DNA from: Alkalibacterium subtropicum
GTDB taxonomy: Bacteria; Bacillota; Bacilli; Lactobacillales; Carnobacteriaceae_A
DNA length: 64,000 nucleotides
Direction of reading: 5' to 3'
Assembly (NCBI RefSeq): GCF_900112455.1
Contig: NZ_FOLT01000007.1
Location: 4,591-68,590, forward strand
Of this stretch, positions 26,201-34,732 are shown piece by piece; position 1 is the first letter of the stretch; the number at the start of each line of letters is the position of its first letter. Under the pieces are notes generated by a model. That model worked only from the letters and a program-made list of their open reading frames with translations, ran no database searches and was not told where the DNA came from. A program made the translations under genes and the position numbers.

Positions 26201-26813
26201 ACCAGTCAATGTGGGGGCCATTGAAGAATATGAACGCGTGGCCGAACGCCATGACTTCTTAGCCGCCCAGCAGCAGGATCTTTTAGAAGCGAAAGAGAAA
26301 TTGTATGATACGATGGATCAGATGGATTCAGAAGTGGAGCGTCGCTTTTACGAGACCTTCAGTCAGGTGAAAGAACAGTTCGCCCTCGTCTTCCCGCGCA
26401 TGTTCGGCGGTGGGAAAGCGGAACTGCGCCTGACCGATCCGGATGACCTTCTGCATTCAGGGATCGAGATCATCGCCCAGCCACCCGGAAAAAGGCTGCA
26501 GTCACTGAGTCTGTTGTCCGGGGGCGAGCGGGCACTGACCGCCTTGTCGCTGCTCTTTGCGATCATCCAGGTCAAACCGATCCCATTCTGTATTTTAGAT
26601 GAAGCGGAAGCGGCTCTGGATGAAGCCAACGTCACCCGTTTCGGCCGCTATCTGCATGAATTTGCGTCTGAGACCCAGTTCATCGTGATCACGCACCGTA
26701 AAGGGACGATGGAAGAAGCCGATTCGCTTTATGGCGTGACCATGCGCGAGAAAGGCGTGTCCCGTCTCGTTTCCGTGCACCTGCAGGATATCGAGGAAAC
26801 AGTGACCCAATAA
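23253..26813 (+). CDS. smc: Chromosome partition protein SMC
   Basis: 1186 aa with all SMC parts: N-terminal Walker A VVGPNGSGKSNIIEAIRW (about 28-45), long coiled coils, a hinge around residues 510-670 (LQGIVGTVADMM through MNAGGSMTGGGG), and the C-terminal signature LSLLSGGERALTALSLLFAI with Walker B PFCILDEAEAALDEANV. It forms condensin with ScpAB and organises the chromosome. The start is GTG 23253 (MQLKRLEIKGFKSFAD), typical for SMC. Same strand and close spacing put it in an operon with rnc. Confidence 0.99.
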   Translation: MQLKRLEIKGFKSFADKTVIDFTDGITAVVGPNGSGKSNIIEAIRWVMGEQSAKTLRGGRMHDIIFSGTDSRKAINIAEVTLILDNSDSFLPIDFEEVSIGRRLNRNGDSDYYINKESCRLKDVVDLFMDSGLGKESFSIISQGQVEAVFNSKAEDRRAIFEEAAGVFKYKLQKEKAERKLFETQDNLDRVQDILYELNDQLEPLKKQKDIAQSFVSQKEELTDLDIALSVLKIDQYAREQKENKAKIEALNEDLRRVQTKLDRESTELKEKRAALHDIEDKREKLQAETITSVQQIERTEAQLRLVEEKERHQDAFLSEKQGSLKKEETRLAALNDEYESLKQAYQKQSAHVTDLKNDVKKYDERLARLMGNKEEAIEELRGAYIDAMQNKTSLKNEEMYLERERQQATINAEKHKTSLKDVSQKLDEARTSHTEKEAALLAIKTEIDELLETYTSKKALMDDTQGSFKQKADRLNQLNHQLQRAQAKQASLKEMQENYAGYFAGVKAVMRGKDNLQGIVGTVADMMDVPTDVTEAIDVVLGAASQFVIVEDEKSGRDAISYLKNKKAGRATFLPLTTIKKRFVSPQMRQKAQNVDGFIGIASDLIHFDDKVRNVMENLLGQTIVAKDLHSANAIAKALRYSVRIVSLDGDVMNAGGSMTGGGGKRSSNAHLFSQKKEQKALRIEIDELEKTIKLREDENQTDRDTIESLTKDLEELRTSGEDKRLEERQLEQVVESLSETVNRLERECKGLRYEQQEAEKEETQVNTDLKEVKEKRVRAESDLERLKHELDQLTNEKEDKQVQKERLEQEREELSEQWNAERETLAFTRSKRESVEAQIREVDQSIENLKAELTQLEEGVELESKEDLGEKLETLQKEAVKLKAQESDLKESHTDLDEMVSQLDESVSYAIDYKAELTDKKNQLDIAQSRLDVSMDHLLAYLSEEYTTSYEEAKSIQPDDIDAEATQKRVKLLKRGIEELGPVNVGAIEEYERVAERHDFLAAQQQDLLEAKEKLYDTMDQMDSEVERRFYETFSQVKEQFALVFPRMFGGGKAELRLTDPDDLLHSGIEIIAQPPGKRLQSLSLLSGGERALTALSLLFAIIQVKPIPFCILDEAEAALDEANVTRFGRYLHEFASETQFIVITHRKGTMEEADSLYGVTMREKGVSRLVSVHLQDIEETVTQ

Positions 26814-26831
26814 CAAACTTTGGAGGATTTT

Positions 26832-27644
26832 ATGTCTATCAAACTCGTTGCCATCGATCTGGATGGCACACTACTTAACAGTAATCATGACGTATCAGAA
26901 GAAAACAAAGCCGCCATCAGAAAGGCGAAAGCACAGGGCGTCAAAGTCGTTTTAGTCACAGGACGTCCGCTTAAAGCCATGCTGCATATCCTGGAAGACT
27001 GCGGGCTCACAGAAGCAGGTGATATCGCTCTGACGTATAACGGCGGGCTAGTCCAGTGGACCCAGACCGGCGAATCGATCCGTCAGATCACGTTCCCGAA
27101 AGAAGATGCCTTGGATATTTACAAGCTGAGTCAGGAACTGGCTTTGCCCTGCAACTTCATCGATCTGGATGTCGTGCACGCTCCGCCTTATCCGAAAGGG
27201 AAACCGTCCATGTATCCTGAAGTGATGCATGCTTTGCCGTTTGAACCGATCGATATGACGAATCTGCCGGAAGAGTTTCCGGTCAACAAGATCGTCTACT
27301 GCTGGCATCAGGAAGAGCTCGATGCCAAGATCAAAGAGATCCCCGATATCTACCGTGAGCGGTACAACTTGATCAAATCACGGCCGCAGCTTCTGGAATT
27401 CATGCCGAAATCGATCGATAAAGGCAAAGGCCTCGACCTTCTTTCTGAAATCTTAGGCATCGACGTGGCCGATATGATGGCCATCGGCGACCAGGAAAAT
27501 GATTTGGCCATGGTCCTTCGTGCCGGTACCGGTGTAGCAATGGCGAACGCGATACCGCTCGTCAAGGATGCCGCACAGATCATCACGAAAACGAATGATG
27601 AACATGGTGTCGGTTATGCTATTGAGAAATATGTGTTAAACTGA
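26832..27644 (+). CDS. Cof-type HAD phosphatase
   Basis: 270 aa HAD hydrolase, Cof/YidA subfamily: motif I AIDLDGTLLNS, motif II VLVTGRP, the C2-type cap, and motif IV MAIGDQENDLAMV. These cytoplasmic enzymes remove phosphate from sugar phosphates or flavin/vitamin phosphates; the substrate cannot be read from sequence. The ATG at 26832 has GGAGG five bases upstream, 18 bp after smc. This HAD gene between smc and ftsY is seen in several Lactobacillales. Confidence 0.93.
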   Translation: MSIKLVAIDLDGTLLNSNHDVSEENKAAIRKAKAQGVKVVLVTGRPLKAMLHILEDCGLTEAGDIALTYNGGLVQWTQTGESIRQITFPKEDALDIYKLSQELALPCNFIDLDVVHAPPYPKGKPSMYPEVMHALPFEPIDMTNLPEEFPVNKIVYCWHQEELDAKIKEIPDIYRERYNLIKSRPQLLEFMPKSIDKGKGLDLLSEILGIDVADMMAIGDQENDLAMVLRAGTGVAMANAIPLVKDAAQIITKTNDEHGVGYAIEKYVLN

Positions 27645-27700
27645 TTTTATTAAGACAAATCACTTCAAGATAAATAAGCTATAGAAAGAGTGGATCCACT

Positions 27701-28834
27701 ATGGGATTATTTGACAAGATCAAATCAGCTTTTACTGGTGCAGATAAGAAAGAAGAACCGAAACAGCCGGAAGTCAAAGAAGAAAAAGTCAGTGAGGTTG
27801 CTGAGGTCACTGAGAAAGAAAAAGTCGAGAAAGTCACTGATATCAGTGAACAGTCCACGGCGAAGGACACGACGCTGGAACCGGACAGTGACCGCCGGGA
27901 AACCGAACAGTATGAAAAAGGACTTAAAAAGTCCCGCGTGAGCTTCACTAGACGTTTGAATGAACTGTTAGCCAACTTCCGTTATGAAGATGAAGAGTTC
28001 TTCGAAGAACTGGAAGACCTTCTGATCGAATCCGACGTCGGCTTTGAAGCAACCATGCATATCGCCGATACGCTGCGCTATGAATCCAAAGTGCAGAACG
28101 TACGCAGCATGAAAGACGCGGAACGCGTGATCGTTCAGACGATGGTGGATATGTACGGTGAAACCAATCCGGACCATCACTTCTTTAATGAAAACAAAGA
28201 CGGCTTGACGGTCGTGCTCTTCGTTGGGGTCAACGGTGTCGGTAAAACGACCACGATCGCCAAAATGGCACATCAGTACATCGAAAAAGGGCAGAAAGTC
28301 GTGATGGCAGCCGGAGACACTTTCCGTGCCGGAGCGATCGAACAGCTCCATGTCTGGGGCGACCGCGTAGGCGCTGAAGTGGTGTCCACCCAACAGGGCG
28401 GCGATCCAGCGGCTGTTGTGTATGACGGGATCGAAACGGCCAGAAATTCCGGCGCAGATATCCTCCTCATCGATACGGCCGGACGTCTGCAGAACAAGAA
28501 AAATCTGATGAACGAACTGGAAAAAATGAAACGCGTCATTTCAAGAGAAATCCCGGATGCGCCGCATGAAACGCTACTCGTTTTAGATGCGACGACCGGA
28601 CAGAACGCCTTGAATCAGGCCAAGATCTTTAAAGAGACCACTGATGTCACCGGCATCGTCCTGACGAAAATGGATGGCACGGCCAAAGGTGGGATCGTGC
28701 TGGCGATCGGGAAAGAATTGGGTATCCCGGTCAAATTCGTCGGCTTGGGTGAAACGATGAACGACTTGCACCCCTTCGACACGGAGAAATTCGCCTACGG
28801 ATTATTCAAGGAACTGATCGAACAGACTGCCTGA
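27701..28834 (+). CDS. ftsY: Signal recognition particle receptor FtsY
   Basis: 377 aa: an acidic variable A domain (about 1-75, rich in Lys and Glu), then the NG GTPase with [15 protein letters not shown] (P-loop), [32 protein letters not shown], and [12 protein letters not shown]. FtsY docks SRP-ribosome complexes, which contain Ffh, to the membrane. Ffh is encoded 0.4 kb downstream, so both halves of the pathway are together. Confidence 0.98.
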   Translation: MGLFDKIKSAFTGADKKEEPKQPEVKEEKVSEVAEVTEKEKVEKVTDISEQSTAKDTTLEPDSDRRETEQYEKGLKKSRVSFTRRLNELLANFRYEDEEFFEELEDLLIESDVGFEATMHIADTLRYESKVQNVRSMKDAERVIVQTMVDMYGETNPDHHFFNENKDGLTVVLFVGVNGVGKTTTIAKMAHQYIEKGQKVVMAAGDTFRAGAIEQLHVWGDRVGAEVVSTQQGGDPAAVVYDGIETARNSGADILLIDTAGRLQNKKNLMNELEKMKRVISREIPDAPHETLLVLDATTGQNALNQAKIFKETTDVTGIVLTKMDGTAKGGIVLAIGKELGIPVKFVGLGETMNDLHPFDTEKFAYGLFKELIEQTA

Positions 28835-28880
28835 AGGCTTTTGTGAACGCTTGGGCAGGGATAAAGGAGACGAAGGAACA

Positions 28881-29228
28881 ATGGAACTGGAAAAAACATT
28901 ACGGATGAACCGGCTGTTCTCGTTCTACCGTCCGCTGCTCACCAAGAAACAGCAGGAATACATGCAGCTTTACTACGGCGATGACTACTCACTCGGTGAG
29001 ATCGCCGATGCCTTTTCTGTGAGCCGTCAAGCGGTGTACGACAACATCAAACGTTCAGAAACGATTCTGACGGATTATGAAAAGAAACTGCACTTAGTTT
29101 CCGACTTTGAGAAAAAGCAAAAAGCTGTAGAAGATTTAACTGATTATGTGAAAGAACATTATAATGAGGATTCTCAGCTGCTTGACTATATTCAGGCAGT
29201 CAGTTTAGAATCCATGAGAGAGGAATGA
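28881..29228 (+). CDS. ylxM: YlxM-type SRP-associated DNA-binding-like protein
   Basis: 115 aa of the UPF0122/YlxM family: [56 protein letters not shown] in outline, a helix-turn-helix resembling sigma region 4. In streptococci it modulates SRP. The ATG 28881 is preceded by GAAGGAACA; upstream in-frame starts lack a site. It ends 7 bp before ffh, so the pair is co-translated. Confidence 0.95.
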   Translation: MELEKTLRMNRLFSFYRPLLTKKQQEYMQLYYGDDYSLGEIADAFSVSRQAVYDNIKRSETILTDYEKKLHLVSDFEKKQKAVEDLTDYVKEHYNEDSQLLDYIQAVSLESMREE

Positions 29229-29235
29229 AGCACGT

Positions 29236-30729
29236 ATGCCTTTTGAAGGATTAACCGGACGTCTGCAGGATGCCTTTTCCGGACTGCGTAAAAAAGGGAA
29301 AGTAACCGAAGCCGATGTCAAAGACGTCATGCGCGAAGTCAGACTCGCTTTACTTGAAGCCGACGTCAACTATAAAGTGGTAAGAAATTTCGTTAAAACC
29401 GTTCGTGAAAAATCACTCGGAGAAGAAGTGCTCGGGAGCCTGAATGGTGGACAGCAGGTCGTCAAGATCGTGAATGACGAGCTCACGGAACTGATGGGTG
29501 GCGAGCAGGAGAAAATCATCTTCGCTGAACCCGGACAAGGACCGACCGTCTACATGATGACCGGTCTTCAGGGTGCCGGTAAAACGACCACCGCCGGTAA
29601 ACTGGCGAATTATTTACGTAAATACGAGAAGAAAAAACCGATGATGGTCGCGGCGGATATTTACCGCCCAGCTGCGATCGACCAGCTTCAGACCGTCGGA
29701 CGCGACTTGGATATCCCCGTGTTCAGCATGGGCGACCAGGTCAGCCCGGTCGAAATCGCCAAGCGCGGTCTTGACGAAGCGAAAGCTGAAAACCGTGACG
29801 TCGTGATTATCGATACGGCCGGTCGTCTGCACATCGACGAAACCCTGATGGACGAACTGGAAGACGTCAAAGCGGCGGTCAACCCGCATGAGATTTTCCT
29901 GGTCGTTGATGCCATGACCGGTCAGGACGCCGTCAACGTGGCGGATTCCTTTAATGAACGTCTGAACATCACCAGTGTCATCCTGACGAAACTGGACGGG
30001 GACACACGCGGGGGTGCGGCGCTTTCGATCCGTTCCGTCACCAATAAACCGATCAAATTCACCGGTACCGGCGAGAAACTGGACGCTTTAGAACCGTTCT
30101 ATCCGGACCGTATGGCCAACCGGATCCTGGGAATGGGCGATATCCTGACCCTGATCGAACGCGCCCAGCAGGAAGTCGATGAAGAACGCGCCGAAGAAAT
30201 GGCCGCGAAGATGCGTGAGAACCGCTATGACTTCAACGACTTCATCGAACAGATGGACCAGATGCAGAACATGGGACCACTGGAAGACATCATCAAGATG
30301 ATCCCCGGGATGAACAATCTACCGGGGATGGACCAGTTCGAAGTGGATCCCAAAGACATGGCGCACATGAAAGCGATCGTGATGTCCATGACCGAAGAAG
30401 AGCGCCAGAATCCGGATATCCTGTCACAGAAACGCCGACGCCGTATCGCTAAAGGGTCTGCGCGCGACATCGCGGAAGTCAACCGCCTGATCAAGCAGTT
30501 CAAACAGTCCAAAGACATGATGAGTAAGATGTCCAACGGCAAAATGGGCGGCATGGAAAAAATGCTCGGTAAGATGGGCGGCGGCAAAGGCAAGCTCGGT
30601 AAGATGGGCAAGATGGGCGGCGGCATGGGCGACCTGCTCGGTGGTCTTGGCGGCGGCGGAAACTCCGGCAGCAAGAAGAAAAAGAAAAAGAAAAAGAAGA
30701 AGAAGAAAATCGTCAAACGCAAGAAATAA
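29236..30729 (+). CDS. ffh: Signal recognition particle protein Ffh
   Basis: 497 aa: N domain, GTPase with GLQGAGKTTTAGKLANYL, VAADIYRPAAIDQL, VIIDTAGRLHIDE and LTKLDGDTRGG, then the methionine-rich M domain (about 330-430) that binds 4.5S RNA and signal peptides. The C terminus is unusual: glycine- and methionine-rich repeats (MGGGKGKLGKMGKMGGG) and a run of 12 lysines followed by IVKRKK. A terminator follows directly. Confidence 0.99.
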   Translation: MPFEGLTGRLQDAFSGLRKKGKVTEADVKDVMREVRLALLEADVNYKVVRNFVKTVREKSLGEEVLGSLNGGQQVVKIVNDELTELMGGEQEKIIFAEPGQGPTVYMMTGLQGAGKTTTAGKLANYLRKYEKKKPMMVAADIYRPAAIDQLQTVGRDLDIPVFSMGDQVSPVEIAKRGLDEAKAENRDVVIIDTAGRLHIDETLMDELEDVKAAVNPHEIFLVVDAMTGQDAVNVADSFNERLNITSVILTKLDGDTRGGAALSIRSVTNKPIKFTGTGEKLDALEPFYPDRMANRILGMGDILTLIERAQQEVDEERAEEMAAKMRENRYDFNDFIEQMDQMQNMGPLEDIIKMIPGMNNLPGMDQFEVDPKDMAHMKAIVMSMTEEERQNPDILSQKRRRRIAKGSARDIAEVNRLIKQFKQSKDMMSKMSNGKMGGMEKMLGKMGGGKGKLGKMGKMGGGMGDLLGGLGGGGNSGSKKKKKKKKKKKKIVKRKK

Positions 30730-30746
30730 AAAGTATGAAAAGGGAA

Positions 30747-30771
30747 GCAGGCGGGAATCCGCCTGCTTTTT
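30747..30771 (+). terminator. Rho-independent terminator of ffh
   Basis: Perfect stem GCAGGCGG/CCGCCTGC (30747-30754 / 30759-30766) with a GAAT loop and a T-run. Confidence 0.95.
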
Positions 30772-30800
30772 CTATGCTTTAAGTTCTTTGGGATAGGAAG

Positions 30801-31395
30801 GATCAGGCGGCGGCCTGATCCAGACCTTATTCGACCTGGTCAGATTTATTCAGCGGTAAGTGCGTTTAATGCGCACTATATTCGGTTTACTCAAATTAGG
30901 ATAACTTTGGGTTCGCCTAATGCGTGCCTCATTGGGTTCGCTCAACGCTACTTTACCCTGGGTACGTCGAATGAGCGCCTGATTGGGTTTGCTTAAATTA
31001 TTTTTCTCGTGAGTACATTGAATGACCGACTCATTCAGCGTACTCACGCTTACTTTACCTTGAGCACGTCCAATAAGAGCCTCATTACGTTCACTCATTA
31101 TATATTGCTTGTGAGTACGTCGAATGAATGTCTCATTAGGATTACTCGGGCCGTATTCTTTGTGAATACGTCTAATGAACGTCTCATTGGGTTCACTCAA
31201 ACGATTTTCTTCGTGAGTACGTCTAATAAGTGCCGCAATGGCCGTGCTCACCAGAATTTCCTTTCCAGTACGTCGAATGAGTCTCACATTGGCATCGCTC
31301 AAACGAATTTCTTCGCGAGCACGACTAATGAGGACTTCATGCGAGAAAAAAGTAAAGTCCCGGATCATCCTGTTTATAAGCAGGATGATCCGGGG
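30801..31395. repeat. 51-bp array, family 1, copy A, with end hairpins
   Basis: Ten units start at 30856, 30907, 30958, 31009, 31060, 31111, 31162, 31213, 31264 and 31315: exactly 51 bp each time. Each unit carries TGAGTACGTCTAATG near its start and CATTGGGTTCACTCA 22 bases later, an imperfect dyad of about 37 bp. A hairpin GATCAGG/CCTGATC plus CAGACC (30801-30826) marks the left end. Long open frames on both strands are a by-product of 51 being divisible by three. It sits between the convergent ffh and nox genes. Confidence 0.9.
31362..31395. terminator. Strong hairpin downstream of nox
   Basis: CCCGGATCATCCTG is perfectly repeated inverted across an 8-nt loop. On the minus strand it follows nox and is succeeded by ACTTTACTTTTTT, so it can end nox transcription. 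It also forms the right end of the repeat array. Confidence 0.75.
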
Positions 31396-31419
31396 CTTTA
31401 AAATAATACGACTATTTTT

Positions 31420-32775
31420 TTAGAATAACATGTTGCCGCTGCCGTATGTTTCTCCCAGTGCTTCTTGAGCCAGCACGTTAAGGAAGTTCCATGGGCGGTT
31501 GAATGCCGGCTGGAAGAAGAAGTCAGCGAAAGCCAGCTGTTCCAGAGTCCATCCGGCTGTGATTGCCACAGACAAGGTATTGATAGCAGGGGTGATGTCA
31601 TAGGTCGACATCAGCTGTCCGCCGACGATACGGTGGCTGTCTTTTTCAAAATGCACTTTCATGAGGACCGTTTCGTCATCTCCCATGAATTTGGGCCGCA
31701 GCCGTTCTTCCACATATTTGCTCGCGACTTCCGCTTTGACTGAGTCACTGTCGATGTCTTTGACACCTGTTGAAGCAAATTTACGAGAGAAAAGAGAGAG
31801 TCCAGACGTGCCGGCAACTTCAGGCATTTTCATTTTTTTGTCGCCCATATTCTTAGCAGCCACAACAGCCTGACGACGGGCGTTTGATGCCAGAGCGATC
31901 AGTTTGTCTCCGTGGGTAGGAGCGAAAGGTACTTTTGTCGCATCGCCGGCCGCAAAGATGTCTGTTTCAGATGTTTCCATATACTCGTCCACAACGACTG
32001 TACGATCATCGTTCAACTCCACAACACCGTCGAGCCAACTGGTGTTCGGCCGGACCCCGGCAGAAAGAATGACAGTATCCACCTCATATTCACCTTTGTC
32101 TGTAATAACTTTTTTCACTTTACCGTCTTCACCGACGATCTCCTTGACCATTTCACCTGTACGGACACTGATGCCCTGCTGGCGCATGTCTTCTTCCAAG
32201 ATATCTGTAAATTCTTTGTCCAGATACGTTTTCAGCACGCGGTCCAGGGCATCGATAACGGTGACTTCGATACCGGCTTTAGCAAAGGCTTCAACGACTT
32301 CGATACCGATGTAGCCGGCGCCGACGACGACCGCTTTTTTAGACTCGTTCATGCGGGCTTTTATTTTCTCAGCCCAGTTACGTCCGCGAACATAAAAAGC
32401 ATGCTCAAGGTCAGTACCCCGAATTGGCAGCTCGACAGGCTTGGCTCCAGGTGAGAGGAAGAGTTTGTCATAACTTTCCGTTGATTCGCCTTGTTCATTT
32501 TTAACCGTGATCGTTTTTTCGGCCGGATCGATTCCCACGACATCGCTGTTCATGTGAACGATGACGCCCTGGTCTTTGAATGATTGCTCAGTGGCATAGT
32601 GAAGCTGGTCAGCATGCTTACTGATGCCTTCCAGATAACTCTGGATCCCGCAAGACAGGAAAGAAGCGGTGGAGCCACGTTCATAAAGATGGACTTCCGC
32701 ATCCGGGTGGTCCTTCAAGAGTGTCTCGGTCACTTCGTAACCGGCGTGTGATGTTCCTACTACGATATATTTCAT
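31420..32775 (-). CDS. nox: NADH oxidase / CoA-disulfide-reductase-family flavoprotein
   Basis: 451 aa. N-terminal FAD motif YIVVGTSHAGYE, redox cysteine Cys42 in TASFLSCGIQ, NAD-binding KAVVVGAGYIGIEV, the second FAD motif DIFAAGDATKVPF, and the C-terminal dimerisation domain ending FNRPWNFLN. The single cysteine at 42 is typical of water-forming NADH oxidase and NADH peroxidase. It removes oxygen and regenerates NAD in a fermentative cell. The highest similarity in pattern is to Nox2-type oxidases; CoA-disulfide reductase is the alternative. AGGAGGAA precedes the ATG. Confidence 0.88.
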   Translation of the reverse strand: MKYIVVGTSHAGYEVTETLLKDHPDAEVHLYERGSTASFLSCGIQSYLEGISKHADQLHYATEQSFKDQGVIVHMNSDVVGIDPAEKTITVKNEQGESTESYDKLFLSPGAKPVELPIRGTDLEHAFYVRGRNWAEKIKARMNESKKAVVVGAGYIGIEVVEAFAKAGIEVTVIDALDRVLKTYLDKEFTDILEEDMRQQGISVRTGEMVKEIVGEDGKVKKVITDKGEYEVDTVILSAGVRPNTSWLDGVVELNDDRTVVVDEYMETSETDIFAAGDATKVPFAPTHGDKLIALASNARRQAVVAAKNMGDKKMKMPEVAGTSGLSLFSRKFASTGVKDIDSDSVKAEVASKYVEERLRPKFMGDDETVLMKVHFEKDSHRIVGGQLMSTYDITPAINTLSVAITAGWTLEQLAFADFFFQPAFNRPWNFLNVLAQEALGETYGSGNMLF

Positions 32776-33085
32776 AAAAAATTCCTCCTATGTGTGTGTT
32801 GTGTGGATTATGATATGTATAAAAACCACAACAGGGAACACTTTACCAGATTATAATCATTATAGATAATGATATGCTCAAGAAATGTTATCAGTGACAA
32901 AATTTCCATAAGATTACTGCAAAAAAATACAATAAAAATAAGCAGACCGGCATTCAGGTCTGCTTTGAGAGGTCTTGATTTTTTTATGCATCAAACACGA
33001 TCAGAGTAATAATGTGAACCTCTAAATGAAAGAGCAGTCAGAGTCAAAATAGGTATTCAGGGCAGCGACTTTATAGAAACCCCCG
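32776..33085. other. Intergenic region upstream of nox
   Basis: AT-rich sequence that should hold the nox promoter on the minus strand, including TTATAATCATTATAG-like elements near 32850-32868. It also holds the terminator of the gene that ends at 33086. No gene is seen. Confidence 0.4.
32939..32969 (-). terminator. Rho-independent terminator
   Basis: AAGCAGACC / GGTCTGCTT stem with an 8-nt loop; on the minus strand it is followed by ATTTTTATTG. It lies after the minus-strand gene ending at 33086. Confidence 0.75.
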
Positions 33086-33442
33086 TTACTCGTCACCTCT
33101 TTCGGTGTTCAGCCAGTTCTGTTCATCTTCGATCAGCTTCTTCAGCATGTCAAGGTCCTGCTGGGAGGCGTCTTCCGTGGTGGTCATCAAATGTTCCACG
33201 CGTTCAGGGGGCAGATCCAGCATTTTTTCCAGTTCGACCTGACTGAGCAGGCGTGTATTGATATAGTTTTCGACTCTGGCGGTATAGATGATCGATTCGA
33301 TTTCTCGGTCGGATAACTCTTCGTCCACAGAGAATTCCAGCTTCAGCAGTTCTTTAAGTGATTCGATATCTAAAAGCACCCCAAGCCCTTTTGCGTACCC
33401 CTTGATCTGGCGCATGATAAAATCCTGGTCTTCGTATGGCAT
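33086..33442 (-). CDS. Hypothetical 118-aa protein
   Basis: A small acidic, helical protein beginning MPYEDQDFIMRQIKGYAKGLG. I do not recognise a family. A segment SDREIESIIYTARVENYINTRLLSQVELEKMLDLPPERVEHL looks like two short helical repeats. AAAGGAGTGAGCCAT precedes the ATG that I chose, rather than the GTG inside that ribosome site. It is monocistronic and cytoplasmic by composition. Confidence 0.65.
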   Translation of the reverse strand: MPYEDQDFIMRQIKGYAKGLGVLLDIESLKELLKLEFSVDEELSDREIESIIYTARVENYINTRLLSQVELEKMLDLPPERVEHLMTTTEDASQQDLDMLKKLIEDEQNWLNTERGDE

Positions 33443-33507
33443 ATGGCTCACTCCTTTAACTTCTCCTTTACTATACCATGATTATTGATCTCATCACGTA
33501 GAAAAGA

Positions 33508-33548
33508 CTGAAAAGGGGAAGGGCAACCCTTCAAACTTTTCAGTCTCT
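33508..33548 (-). terminator. Rho-independent terminator
   Basis: GACTGAAAAG/CTTTTCAGTC outer stem with an inner AAGGG/CCCTT stem; on the minus strand it ends in TTTTCT, just after the SHOCT gene. Confidence 0.85.
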
Positions 33549-33558
33549 TAATGATCAT

Positions 33559-33813
33559 TTACTGTCTTAAATGATTCTTTTTTCTCATATATTCGTCTTC
33601 TGAGATATTTCCTTTCGCGTACTCTTCATCCAGAATATCTAAAGCTGAATGATTCCGTGAAATGGTGTTATGGTGAGTGTTGTGGCGCGTATTATCTTCT
33701 GAAACCTTTCTAAACAGCAAGTACAGAAAAACGATGATGAGCACGATCCAGAATAATCCACCTAACATCATACTGAATCCTCCTCCAAATAAGCCGTACA
33801 TCGAATGCATCAT
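33559..33813 (-). CDS. Small membrane protein with SHOCT domain
   Basis: 84 aa. One membrane span (about 13-36, MMLGGLFWIVLIIVFLYLLF) followed by a C-terminal SHOCT motif ALDILDEEYAKGNISEDEYMRKK (about 57-80). SHOCT modules occur at the ends of many short membrane proteins and may mediate oligomer formation; function is unknown. GGAGGACTGCGAC precedes the first ATG. Confidence 0.85.
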   Translation of the reverse strand: MMHSMYGLFGGGFSMMLGGLFWIVLIIVFLYLLFRKVSEDNTRHNTHHNTISRNHSALDILDEEYAKGNISEDEYMRKKNHLRQ

Positions 33814-33963
33814 GTCGCAGTCCTCCTAAAAATCTTTTACATTATTTAGTATAATAGCTGAATATGTAGATTTTATGGAGAAGCACTTTTCATTTTTTTA
33901 TGAAAACTTCACCTGGTTTATGATATCTTAGAATAAAGTCTTTCGAAGAGGTGGCGGAAAATT

Positions 33964-34167
33964 ATGTCCAATAAAAATTCAGTGCGGTTCGGTCTGAATG
34001 TCGCACTAACTGTATTCCTTGTATCGATCATTGTTCAAGAAACAGCCTTGGGAAGCCTGCCGTTTCTCTGGCGGTTACCGTTGATCGCACTCATGGCGTT
34101 CGGTCTTGGTTTTCTTTTAAGCAAAGTGATTCCGATAAAGTCTGAAGAGGATCTAAAAGAGTTCTGA
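33964..34167 (+). CDS. Small membrane protein, unknown
   Basis: 67 aa with two hydrophobic spans (about 11-28 and 34-53) and a charged tail SEEDLKEF. I do not recognise a family. GAGGTGGCGGAAAATT precedes the ATG. It is upstream of the rpsP operon but separated from it by that operon's own promoter. Confidence 0.65.
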   Translation: MSNKNSVRFGLNVALTVFLVSIIVQETALGSLPFLWRLPLIALMAFGLGFLLSKVIPIKSEEDLKEF

Positions 34168-34219
34168 TTAGGTGAAAGGGTACAGCCCCGACAAATTTTA
34201 CTCTGTAAAGAAAAAACAC

Positions 34220-34248
34220 TTGACGAGCATTTCATTCCATGATAAGAT
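34220..34248 (+). promoter_or_regulatory. Promoter of the rpsP operon
   Basis: TTGACG (34220-34225), 17 bp, TAAGAT (34243-34248). A ~90-nt leader then precedes the AGGAGGTG site of rpsP. Confidence 0.6.
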
Positions 34249-34345
34249 TACTATCGTGAGTTTGAAAGAGAACTAAACTCAAGCAAAAGGGTCTTTAAAA
34301 TGAAAAGAACGCCTTATCATCAAATCAACAGGAGGTGCAAGTATA

Positions 34346-34618
34346 ATGGCAGTAAAAATCCGCATGAAACGTATGGGTTCAAAAAGAAATCCATTTTACC
34401 GTTTGGTAGTCGCTGATTCTCGTGCTCCACGTGATGGACGCATTATTGAACAAGTTGGAACTTACAACCCTGTATCAAAACCAGCTGAAGTTAAAGTTGA
34501 CGAAGAACTCGTTATGAAATGGTTGAGAGATGGCGCTAAGCCTTCTGATACAGTTAAAAACTTATTATCAGAAAAAGGAATCATCAAACGATTCCACGAC
34601 GAGAAATACAGCAAATAA
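34346..34618 (+). CDS. rpsP: 30S ribosomal protein S16
   Basis: 90 aa with the S16 signature [30 protein letters not shown] and the usual FHDEKYSK-like basic end. It binds 16S rRNA in the small subunit. The gene heads the S16 - KH protein - RimM - TrmD - L19 cluster typical of Firmicutes. AGGAGGTGCAAGTATA precedes the ATG. Confidence 0.99.
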   Translation: MAVKIRMKRMGSKRNPFYRLVVADSRAPRDGRIIEQVGTYNPVSKPAEVKVDEELVMKWLRDGAKPSDTVKNLLSEKGIIKRFHDEKYSK

Positions 34619-34644
34619 TCGTTCGAATTAAATGAATCACTTAA

Positions 34645-34695
34645 GAAGAAAAGGATGGAGCGCTAATAGTTATTACTGTTCCATGTCTTTTCTTC
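34645..34695 (+). promoter_or_regulatory. Intra-operon hairpin between rpsP and khpA
   Basis: GAAGAAAAGGATGGA (34645-34659) can pair with TCCATGTCTTTTCTTC (34680-34695) with a one-base bulge, around a 20-nt loop. The 3' arm is pyrimidine-rich. It could act as an attenuator or processing site that makes S16 in excess over the downstream genes. Confidence 0.45.
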
Positions 34696-34732
34696 ATTCT
34701 ATATAGAGAGCATTTAAACAAAGGATGGTATT

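Noticed and set aside
30850-31368. A 172-codon minus-strand open frame with 17-residue repeats (NExxIxRT pattern)
   Set aside because: The 51-bp period is divisible by three, so open frames appear on both strands at once. There is no ribosome site, and related arrays with a 52-bp period are not open. I treat it as non-coding repeat DNA.
34168-34345. A riboswitch before rpsP
   Set aside because: No recognisable core; the leader is short and looks like an ordinary promoter and ribosome site.
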